From: Euglena gracilis
Taxonomy: Eukaryota > Euglenida > Euglenophyceae > Euglenales
Length of the DNA stretch: 64,000 nt
NCBI GenBank assembly: GCA_039621445.1
Contig: CP154956.1
Span: 21,900,473 to 21,964,472, forward strand
Direction of reading: 5' to 3'
The notes beneath the pieces were generated by a model that worked only from the letters and a program-made list of their open reading frames with translations, made no database searches and was not told the origin of the DNA. Of this stretch, positions 30,258 to 40,000 are shown in pieces (the first letter of the stretch is position 1; each line of letters begins with the position of its first letter). The translations under genes and the position numbers were made by a program.

Positions 30258-32145
30258 TAGCACTTTGGCAACGGACGGCCCCTAAAAAGTCATTTTTCGG
30301 TCATTTTCGGCCGAAATCGGCCTCGCGGACGCTCTAAAAACTAGTGGTCTGCCCCGGGTAGAGGTCGGCGATCCTTTACCTGACTGTTGCGAAGGGCGGC
30401 GGGCGGACAGGCGCAATTTTGCCCGCGGCGGGCGTGCGTAAAACGCAGCAATTACCGCCCGGGAGGCGCAAAATAGCACTTTGGCATCGGACGCCCCCCA
30501 GAACGTCCTTTTTCGGTCACTTTCGGCCGAAATCGGCCTCGCCGGCGCTCTAAAAAACGAGCGGTCCGCCCCGGGTAGAGGTCGAGGATCCTTTACCTGA
30601 CTGTTGCGAAGGGCGGCCGGCGGACAGGCGCAATTTTGCCTGCGGCGGGCTTGCGTAAAACGCAGCAATTACCGCCCCGGAGGCGCAAAATAGCACTTTG
30701 GCAACAGACAAAATCGCCTAAAAATAAAAGTCATTTTTTTTTTTTTTTCTTCTTTTTTTCGGTCATTTTCGGCCGAAATCGGCCTCGCGGACGCTCTAAA
30801 AACTAGTGGTCTGCCCCGGGTAGAAATCGGCGATCCTTTACCTGACTGTTGCGAAGGGCGGCGGGCGGACAGGCGCAATTTTGCCCGGGGCGGGCGTGCG
30901 TGAAACGCAGCAATTACCGCCCGGGAGGCGCAAAATAGCACTGTGACAACAGACGCCCCCAAAACATCGTTTTTCGGTCATTTTCGGCCGAAATCGGCCT
31001 CGCCGACGCTCTAAAAATGTGCGGTCCGCCCCGGGTAGAGGTCGGAGATCCTTTACCTAAGTGTCGCGAAGGGCGGCCGGCGGACAGGCGCAATTTTGCC
31101 CGCGGCTGGCGTGCGTAAAACGCAGCAATTACCGCCCGGGAGGCGCAAAATAGCACTTTGGCAACGGACGCCCCCCAAAACGTCATTCTTCAGTCATTTT
31201 CGGCCGAAATCGGCCACGCCGACGCTCTAAACACGAGCGGTCTGCCCCGGGTAGAGGTCGCCGATCCTTTACCTGACTGTTGCGAAGGGCGGCCGGCGGA
31301 CAGGTGCAATTTTGTCCGCGGCGTGCGTGCGTAAAACGCAGCAATTACCGCCCGGGAGGCGCAAAATAGCACTTTGGCAACGGACGCCCCCAAAACGTCA
31401 TTTTTCGGTCATCTTCGGCCGAAATCGGCCTCGCGGACGCTCTAAAATCGAGCGGTCCGCCCCGGGTAGAGGTCGGCGATCCTTTACCCGAGTGTCGCGA
31501 AGGGCGGCCGGCGGACAGGCGCAATTTTGCCCGCGGCTGGCGTGCGTAAAACGCAGCAATTACCGCCCGGGAGGCGCAAAATAGCACTTTGGCAACGGAC
31601 GCCCCCCCCAAAAACGTCATTTTTCGGTCATTTCCGGCCGAAATCGGCCTCGCGGACGCTCTAAAAATGAGCGGTCCGCCCCGGGTAGAGGTCGGCGATC
31701 CTTTACCTAACTGTTGCGAAGGGCGGCGGGCGGACAGGCGCTTTTTTGCCCGCGGCTTGCGCTCGTAAAACGCAGCAATTACCGCCCGGGAGGCGCAAAA
31801 TAGCACTTTGGCAACGCACGCCCCCCAAAACGTCATTTTTCGGTCATTTTCGGCCGAAATCGGCCTCGCCGGCGCTCTAAAACTCAGCGGTCCGCCCCGG
31901 GTAGAGGTCGGCGATCCTTTACCTGACTGTCGCGAAGGGCGGCGGGCGGACAGGTGCAATTTTGCCCGCGGCGGGCGTGCGTAAAACGCAGCAATCACCG
32001 CCCGGGAGGCGCAAAATAGCACTTTGGCATCGGAAGCCCCGCAAAACGTCGTTTTTCGGTCATTTTCGGCCGAAATCGGCCTCGCCGGCGCTCTAAAAAC
32101 GAGCGCTCCGCCCCGGGTAGAGGTCGCCGATCCTTTACCTGACTG
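30258..32145 (-). repeat. 216-bp satellite, array 2 (about 9 units)
   Basis: Same unit and orientation as array 1. It starts at cactttggcaacggacggc against Ty3 copy 2 Gag and ends at gactg against the noncoding side of Ty3 copy 3. One unit near 30715-30760 carries an inserted A/T stretch with about 16 T followed by CTTC and more T. Confidence 0.95.
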
Positions 32146-34097
32146 CGTTGTAACCGTGGTGCCCGCCCTGGAGTTTCCAGTTTCTCGGGGCCGGCACCCC
32201 TTTGCGTAGGATCTTTTACCCTGCCCAAAGTGTTTTCAATTCCCCTCGCGGCTTGTTTTAAAAATTGCATTTTCTTTTGCTTTGGTGGGTCTTTTTAATG
32301 AAAACAGGTGAGTTGGGTGGCTCACACCTTTCCTTTGATAGAAATTCACAAGACCAACAGCACAATACAAGCAATTCAGCAATTCCAAAACCAGCACCAA
32401 TGTAATTCGCCACGTACTGTCCAGGGTAAGAATGATAATTGCCACCAAGGTAATTCAATTCTTGAACTTCAAACAGACAAAAACAAGACAGAGCCCTGTG
32501 CAGGGACAATGGGGTCAGCAATTGAAATTCCTAATATGATTTTCCTAATCCTAACTGCAGAGTCATCAGGTTGGGTTGGGTTAGGTTATGTTGTTTTGGG
32601 CACTCAGCACCCCTGACTCACACTCCCCTTCCCGAAGGAGTTGTTTACAACTCTTCACGACTCCAACAGGAAGGGGTGCGGAGTGCACTCGTTGTGAGGA
32701 GGGGGCGAGCGACGGGACCGTTGTGGTTCAGCCCCCCCCCTCAGGGGGCTGTGCCGTTCAGGTTCGTTTTATGGCCGGGGGGCTGAGTCAAATGTTCTCC
32801 TTTGGGTAGTTGGGTCTGTGCGGGGCTGGTGTGTTGCCCCCCCCCAGCCCGCCTAGGGCTGTTTGTCGTTGGGGGGGGGGCAGGCGCCGTTGTGCACCAA
32901 GCGCCAGCCACGGTTAAATTTTCAGGAAATTTTTATTCCCAGGCCAGGTGAGTTGTTTTGTCACGGTCAGGGTCCTAGACAGCCGTTTTCTGTTCGGTTA
33001 GCCAATTCGGTGTCTAGGCTTGGTGTCTGTTCGGTGGGGGGTGGGTCCAGCTGGGGTCTTCCAGCCCCCCCCCCCAGGCCAAGCGGTCAGGCTCCGGCCG
33101 GGGACGAATTTTAATAAAATCAGATGAGGGCTGGGTTTTGGGTAAAAATCAGGCTGGGTCAAGGACAATGGTTTTTTTTGTATTTTTGTATTTTTTTTCT
33201 GGGGGGTAGGCTGGTTTGTGCGAGGTCAGGTGCCGTGGAGGATCCTCGCCCCCCCCCCCAGGCCGGTGGCCCGGGGTCGGCCAGGTCTGCGTTTTTGGGT
33301 CAAGTCAGGTTCCCCTTCCACCGTTTGCCCAGTTTTGGCTGGCTGCCACGGTTGGGGTTGGGGGCTGTGTTTTGTTGTTTTTTTTTACAGGTAGGCTGGC
33401 CAGGTCCGAGGGGTTCAAGGTTCGTTCTCCACGGGGGGGTCCCAACCCACAACAACAATGATGGAGAATTGAAGAATGGATTGATTGGCCGAAGAGAGGC
33501 ACTTGAGGTCAGTCAAGTCGGGTCGGATCGGGTCTTGTACGGGACAGTTGGGCTGGGTCGAGTTGAGCTGGCCAGCGGTTCAGGTTCAGGTGGGCTGGCT
33601 GCCCAGGCCCGTTTTGTCGTTTTCAGTCAGGCAGGTTTTGTCAGTGGTGTACAGGTTCATGTCGGACTTGGGTGTGCAGCTTGAGAATTCGGTCAGGGTC
33701 GTAAATCAGCTCGGCAGTTCGGTCGTGAAGTCTCTTTCAGGTTTGTCAAGTGTTTTCGGGTCCCACCGCAAGGCTCTGAGTATACAGGCGGGGCCTGTGG
33801 GGGCACCCGCGCCTTGCGAGGGGGGTTCACCCGTCACAGGTCCAGCAGGTCCGCTACCCACCACTGTTTCTTGGGGAGGTTGTCGTCGGTGGGGGGCTTG
33901 GGCTGCGGTGAGGGGGGTCGTGGACTGCGGGGGGGTGTTGCGGGGGGGCTGTCCAGGGGCAGCGATACCCCCCGGAAACTGCCCGGGCTGGAGCAGACTG
34001 AGCGTCTCCGCCGCCGCGGAGGGCTCGGTGGCTCCGGCTGTGGGGGGTTCAGGCTGGGGCTCCGCTGTGGGGGTGGCTGTGGGGGCTCGTGAGGGGG
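32146..34097 (-). mobile_element. 3' noncoding/LTR side of Ty3 copy 3, distal part
   Basis: Homologous over its whole length to 11938-13895, with a few substitutions and shorter homopolymer runs. It starts GTTGTAACCGTGG after satellite gactg, as in copy 2. It ends at the same G-run where LINE 1 inserted in copy 2, here occupied by LINE 2. No gene seen. Confidence 0.75.
33434..34097. repeat. 664-bp direct repeat flanking LINE 2, left copy
   Basis: The stretch from GGGGGGTCCCAACCC to CTCGTGAGGGGG is repeated at 36235-36898 with a constant offset of 2801. I found one difference (G at 33849, C at 36650). The homologous stretch in Ty3 copy 2 differs at several sites, so the duplication is recent and local. 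Confidence 0.93.
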
Positions 34098-34109
34098 GGG
34101 GGTTCGGTT

Positions 34110-34131
34110 GGTGATGAACTCGTTCATCACC
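34110..34131 (-). promoter_or_regulatory. 3' terminal hairpin of LINE 2
   Basis: GGTGATGAAC-tc-GTTCATCACC, a perfect 10-bp stem, lies 7 nt before the poly(C) tail and is followed on the element strand by AACCGAA and the C-run. The position matches LINE 1 and LINE 3, but the stem sequence differs. Confidence 0.65.
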
Positions 34132-34202
34132 GGGCGCTGTATGGGCTCAACGGCGGTGGTGGTTGGCCATCACCGTGATTCCCGCGCCCCGGCCCGCCGA
34201 GG

Positions 34203-36232
34203 CTAAGTCGGCGGGCCCTCCGCCGCACGGCCATGGGGAGGTGGCCGGGATCGGGGCGGTTGCATCCAGGCAGCCAGGGTGGACTTCCGCTTCCAGGGAC
34301 GGGGCTCGGCCGGTGGCGAGGCGGGGCGGCGCGCCCGGGTGGGGATGCGGGGGGGCGGTCTCGGGGGGCGAGTACGCCCAGGCAGGGCAGCAGGCTGGGG
34401 TGTGGGTATGTCCGAGCCGGAGGGACGCTGCGGCGGGGGCGTCTGGGGAGCTGAGGGGGCTGGGACGTCTTGCGTCGAGTCCGACGATTGGGGAGAGGAG
34501 ACGGCGGTCCCCGGCAGGAGGAGCGACGCCGGCGTGAGAGACGGGTCCACCAGGGAGCGGAGGTAGGACTGCCAACGAGAGACGAAGGCAGTGTACCACG
34601 CTGCTTCGGGGCCAGCAGGGGGCTCCGCGATGAGGACCGACCAGCGGACGTGATGCGAGGCGGGGATTCCACGCGCCAAGGGCAGGTGCACGTCCTTGAA
34701 CTGCAGCCAGGCCAGGTCGGGCTCACGCCGAATGCGGTCATGGAGGCGGCGGGTGAAGCCGGATAGTACCTTGGAGGGGTCGAGAGCTGCCGTGGTGGGG
34801 AACGGGCGGCCATGATCGGTCTCCCAGAGAAGGAGGAGCGCCATGCTGCACTCGCCGCGTTCCGGGGGAACCGGTCGGAGGTGGGGGGCGCGGTTGTAGT
34901 ACCAGGTACCTTGCCGCTGCATGCGTTCGAGGGGAGGGGAGAGGGGGGCACCCTCCTGGATGAGGTTGCCCAGGACACGGGCGATGGCTGTGGCGCGAGC
35001 CTTGGCGGCGGTGCCGGGGGAGGCTGTGAAGTGCTCGCCCGTGACGGATTCGAAGACCGCGAGGATGGCGGGGGCCGAGCAGCCGGCGGAGGCGGGGCAG
35101 ACGACCATGTTCTCGGTCAGCAGGCGGAGCAGCCGGGCACGGAGCCAGAGACGCCGGGTCTCCCCATGCGGCGGGATCGGATCGGGGGCGGGTGGGGGGG
35201 CTGTCGTTGTGCGGCGAGCGATCTCCAGCCGGCGGAGGTCGGGGACGGTCAGCTGGCGTTCCGGCGGCAGGGGGCAGGGGCGGCGGAGACGCGGGGCGGC
35301 TGAGGATGACGAGGACGCGGGCGGGGCACCGGACAGGTGGGCTGGGGACAGCAAGAGGGCGTAACGGCGGCTCAGCAGCTCGGCGAGGCGCTCGGCCAGG
35401 GCCAGATGCAGGCGGCGCAGGAAGCGGAGGGCGTCGGCGGCGGGTGTTGGGTGGTGAGCGAGGGCGGACGTCGGGATGAGCGCGGCGGTGAGGGGCAGGT
35501 GATGCTGCGCGGTCCAGGGGGCCGGCGGAGGGGGGATGGAGAGGTCGCAGCGGCGGGCGGCGGACAGCCAAGTCTCGGGGATGGCGACCGACCAGTCCGC
35601 GGAACCGGTGGCCGGACAGCCAGCCAGCAGGTGGAGGTCGTCCTCCTCCTCCACACCGCAACATGGGCAGGCGGGGTCCGTGGCGAAACCGCACCGCACT
35701 CGCCGAGCCTGGGTGGCGAGGCAGCCCGAGCGCACGCGGGCTACCCATTTGATGACGGCGGGGGCCACAGGGTGGTGGAAGGCGTTGGAGCGGAGGGAGG
35801 GTCGGGCGAAGATGATGGTGGAGACCGACCAGTCGAAGGCCACGTCTGGGGGAAAGAGGGGTTCGAGGCGCGGCCGGGAGCCGGGGGGCCCCCAATTCTG
35901 GCGCTGGCGGTCCCACCACGCCAGGGGGAAATGCCTCTCGATGTCCAGGACCGGGGAGCCCACGGCGTCGAGGAGGTCGACCGCATCACGGCATGCCGCA
36001 GGGGGGGCCCAGGCGGGGAGGTTTGGGGAGTGAGCTGCCCGCTTCGCCAAGGAGTCGGCGGAGTCGTTGCCCAAAGCCAGGGGGTGGCCGGCAGAGATGG
36101 CCGCGTCGTCGTGCGCCTTCACTTTACGGAGGGCCGGCGGGGAGGAGCAGGAGCGGGCGAGGGCGAGGACGTGGCGGACATCGAAGCGGTCGGGGCAGCG
36201 GAGGACGGCGGACAGCGGGCGCATGCCCCATC
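34203..36232 (-). pseudogene. LINE 2 ORF2 C-terminal fragment (RNase H end, zinc finger, C-terminal extension)
   Basis: 676 residues open to the family C-terminus. It begins in RNase H (KVKAHDD ... GNDSADSLAKRAA), then the zinc finger (CPCCGVEEEDDLHLLAGC), then the ~450-residue extension with LLLLWETDHGRPFPTTAA, LSGFTRRLHD, and the tail KRKSTLAAWM ... HGRAAEGPPT. The frame extends upstream into duplicated Ty3 DNA, giving a spurious N-terminus that I exclude. It lacks endonuclease and RT, so it cannot work alone. Confidence 0.88.
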
Positions 36233-36234
36233 CA

Positions 36235-36898
36235 GGGGGGTCCCAACCCACAACAACAATGATGGAGAATTGAAGAATGGATTGATTGGCCGAAGAGAGG
36301 CACTTGAGGTCAGTCAAGTCGGGTCGGATCGGGTCTTGTACGGGACAGTTGGGCTGGGTCGAGTTGAGCTGGCCAGCGGTTCAGGTTCAGGTGGGCTGGC
36401 TGCCCAGGCCCGTTTTGTCGTTTTCAGTCAGGCAGGTTTTGTCAGTGGTGTACAGGTTCATGTCGGACTTGGGTGTGCAGCTTGAGAATTCGGTCAGGGT
36501 CGTAAATCAGCTCGGCAGTTCGGTCGTGAAGTCTCTTTCAGGTTTGTCAAGTGTTTTCGGGTCCCACCGCAAGGCTCTGAGTATACAGGCGGGGCCTGTG
36601 GGGGCACCCGCGCCTTGCGAGGGGGGTTCACCCGTCACAGGTCCAGCAGCTCCGCTACCCACCACTGTTTCTTGGGGAGGTTGTCGTCGGTGGGGGGCTT
36701 GGGCTGCGGTGAGGGGGGTCGTGGACTGCGGGGGGGTGTTGCGGGGGGGCTGTCCAGGGGCAGCGATACCCCCCGGAAACTGCCCGGGCTGGAGCAGACT
36801 GAGCGTCTCCGCCGCCGCGGAGGGCTCGGTGGCTCCGGCTGTGGGGGGTTCAGGCTGGGGCTCCGCTGTGGGGGTGGCTGTGGGGGCTCGTGAGGGGG
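36235..36898. repeat. 664-bp direct repeat flanking LINE 2, right copy
   Basis: Matches 33434-34097. It starts exactly at the 5' junction of LINE 2 and runs through the uninterrupted empty site of the LINE 1/LINE 2 target into Ty3 copy 3. Confidence 0.93.
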
Positions 36899-36940
36899 TT
36901 GTCGTGGGGGTTGGTATGGCGGTGGGGGGCGGTATGGTGG
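36899..36940 (-). mobile_element. Ty3 copy 3 noncoding sequence between the 664-bp repeat and LINE 3
   Basis: Matches 21990-22031 of copy 2 up to the LINE 3 insertion point. Its last 19 bp (36922-36940) are the left target duplication of LINE 3. Confidence 0.85.
36922..36940. repeat. Target-site duplication of LINE 3, left copy
   Basis: GTGGGGGGCGGTATGGTGG, identical to 44917-44935. Confidence 0.92.
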
Positions 36941-36958
36941 GGGGGGGGTTCGGTCGGA

Positions 36959-36980
36959 GCGGCGAGGTGGGCCTCACCGC
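36959..36980 (-). promoter_or_regulatory. 3' terminal hairpin of LINE 3
   Basis: On the RNA strand GCGGUGAGG pairs with CCUCGCCGC across a CCCA loop (9 bp, one G-U). It is followed by UCCGACCGAA and the poly(C) tail. The ORF2 stop is about 65 nt upstream. Confidence 0.62.
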
Positions 36981-37044
36981 GGGGCGCTGTCTAGGCCATG
37001 ATGACCGAGATCACCACGATGCCAAGCGCACCATCCCTCCTCCA

Positions 37045-40000
37045 TTAGGTCGGTGGACCCTCAGCCGCTCGCCCATGATGGGGTAGCGGGGCCCTCGCAG
37101 GATGCCGCCAGCAGTTCAAGGTGGACTGACGCTTCGGTGGGGGCACATCGGCCTCGGCGTCCGGAGACCGTGCCCTGGTTGACGATCGCGGCGGGGCGGG
37201 GGGCTTGGCTGACGCAGCTCGTGCCGGAGGGGCTGTCCGCCGCCTCTTCGCTGGAGCCAGGTCCCCCACTGCTCGAGCCCGCCGATGATCCGCCTCCTCC
37301 GCTGGCGCGGTGACCCGTAAAGACGACAAGAAGTCTTTCCACCGCTGCTGGAACAGCTCGTACCAGGCAGCTGGCTCCCCGGGGGCGGGCGGCACGATCT
37401 GCACCGGCCAGCGCTGGTTGTGGCTGTCCCGCAGGCCAGGTCCCAGGGCGCCGACCACGTCACGGGGGATCATGTAGTCCCGCAGCTCATCGTCCAGGCC
37501 CACCTGGCGGCGCAGGCGACGGGTGAAGCCCAGGACCAGCGCAGACTCCGAGCTGCCCGCAGTGGATGGGAAGGGCATGCCCTTGTCCACCTCCCACAGC
37601 AGCAGAAGCGCTTTGCTCGGCAGCCCCTGCTCCACCGCCGCCGCCCGCAGGTGGGGGTGGTACCGCAGCCAAGCAGCCAGACCGGCATCCACCTCCTCGA
37701 TGGTTGCCACGGGGCGAGGTACCGGACAGGCAGCCAGCTCTCGCTCAGCTCGTCGACGCCAGCGGTCAGCATCCCGATGCACAGTGGGGGTGCGGTTGTA
37801 CAGCCACCGACCGCCACCCAATGAGTGCCGCTGGAGGGGGGGGCTCAGGTCCGCGGAGCCCACCAGGTTGGCCAGCGCCTTGGCGAAGCCGGACAGGCGG
37901 TGAGCCGGCAAGGAGCCAGGGGTCGTCGTATAGTGCTCGCCCACCAACTCCTCAAAGAGGTCCAGAAAGACCTCCGAACGGCAGCCGCGGCTGGCGGGGC
38001 AGACCACAGTGTGCTCCCGCAGCAAGACGACCAGGCGCGACTGCAACCAACGCGCCGCCGGGGGCTACCGCACGGGGGGGCCTGCGGAGGACCGGCTGGT
38101 GCCAGCGGGGCCGGGGGGCGCTGGCGCTGCTGAAGCTCCCGGGACCGCAGCTCGGGGACACTGAGGCGCAGCTCTGGGGGCAATGCACACGAGGAGCTGC
38201 TCGCCGCCGGGGCCGGGGACACGACTGGGGGACCGCCGGGGGCTGGTCGGAGGGCGTGTCGACCAGCATCGGGGAGGTGGCCATGAGCTCACCACGACGA
38301 CGAAGGAGTTCTGCCGTGCGCTCAGCCAGGGCCACGTGCAACGCGAGCATGAACCGCGTCGCATCCGCCGCCGGGAGAGCGTGATGGTGCAGCACGGTGG
38401 AGGGGACCAGCGCCGCCAGCAGGGGGAGGCAGTGCGCCGTCAGCCATGCCAGTGAAGGGGGCGGCACACTCAGCTTCGAGGTAGCGCTGGCCAGCGCCCA
38501 CACATCCAGCAGGGCCGGGAGGGGGGGGGGCAGCGCCGGTAGCCGGACAGCCCGTCAGCACGTGGGCGTCGTCCTCCACCTCCACCCCGCAGCACAGGCA
38601 GACAGGTGACACCACGCCGCCGATGCCGTGCCGCGCCAGACGCTCCCGCGTAGCGAGACAGCCGCCACGGACACGGGCGACCCACTTGATCACCCGCGGG
38701 GCCACCTTGTGCACGAAGCCGCCGGACTGGACCACCGGCCGGCGGAAGATGGTGGTGGAGGAGGCCCAGTCGAAGTCCAAACCCACAGGGAACAGGAGGT
38801 CCAGCCGGGGACGAGGTCCCTTGGAAGACCACAGTCGCCGACAACGTCGCCACCAGGCCACCGGGAAAGAGGAGGGGACGGTGAGCACCACCGCGCCATC
38901 CCCATCCAACAGCACGACCGGGTCGCCCGCCGGACCCAGCATCGGGACGTCCTCCGGGGGCCGGACAGATGGTGAGGTCGTCCCCGCCGCCGCTTGCTTG
39001 GCCAGGGCATCAGCAGCATCATTGCCCACCGCCTTTGACAGCCCGCGCTGGACCCCACGGTCGTCATGAGCCCGCACCTTCTCCAGCGTCACGGGCAGGA
39101 TACACGCCGCGGCGGCTGCCAGCGCCCGACGCACTTCCACCCGATCCGGGCAGCGTAGCCGACGCGTCTCCGGCATCGAGCCCCAGCCACGGAGGAGCTG
39201 CAGTGCGCACAGCGAGTCGGTGAGGACCTGAGTAGGCTGCAAGCCCAACGCCAGCTCCAGGGCGAGCAGCTCACAGTGGGTGCTGCTGCGCGGTGCGGGG
39301 ACGTGGAGTAGCAGGGACTCGCCATCCACCGGACGCCATACCGCGGCACCTCCCCCTCCAGCGGAGACCGAGCCGTCCTGTGAACACCGCCTGCTCATGG
39401 GGGTCGTTGATGTCGTCTGGGGACAGCAAGGACGTGGCCGCAAGCGACAGCTCTGGGAGCAGCCGTGGCCAGGACGCGGAACGGCTGCACTGCGCGTTCC
39501 GCTTGATGGACCAGCCCACCGCCGCCAGAGCAGACCGCAGCGCCAGGGAGGGCTCGCGCCACTCCATGGAAGGGCAGGCCACAGCCCGGTGGATGACGCT
39601 CGCGATGCCCTCGCCGTTCGCCAGGAGGTGCAGCCAGCGCAGTTGGAGCAGGCGGGCGAAGGCCATGGGGTGCAGCGGCGCGGAGTCCCCCAGCGGCCAG
39701 CCCAGCGCCACCTCCGGGGCGTTCCAGGCATTCAGCTCCAGCGGCGGCTTGGTGCACACAGCAGCCTTCGCCGCAGCCACCAGCGGGGCCAGCTGTGTGG
39801 CCGTGACGTTGCGCAGCTCACAGCCGTAGAGGGCCTTCGGCAGCACCGTCGTCCGCCACAGGACCGCGTTCAGCGCAGCGGGCAGCGGGAGGCAGCGCAG
39901 TCGTTGAGCAGCGGACAGCGCCTTGTCCAACCGGGGAAGCCAGTGCGCCGAGTCGCCGATCCGGTTGGGCAGACCCAGCTCCACCCCGACGAAGCGGAAC

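Larger units (their letters stand above)
34098..36234 (-). mobile_element. LINE 2: 5'-truncated relative of LINE 1
   Basis: 2.1 kb, right to left. The 3' end joins the target at exactly the same nucleotide context as LINE 1 (CTCGTGAGGGGG) with five extra G. The 5' end falls inside the RNase H region and abuts the right 664-bp repeat. The sequence differs from LINE 1 and LINE 3, so it is a separate lineage of the same family. Confidence 0.9.

Noticed and set aside
34203-36317. LINE 2 ORF with start at 36317
   Set aside because: The first ~28 codons come from the duplicated Ty3 flank. The LINE sequence begins at about 36234.
33434-36898. The 664-bp repeats as LTRs of a small element
   Set aside because: They lack TG...CA ends and extend seamlessly into Ty3 copy 3 sequence. 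The interior is a LINE fragment with the family 3' end.
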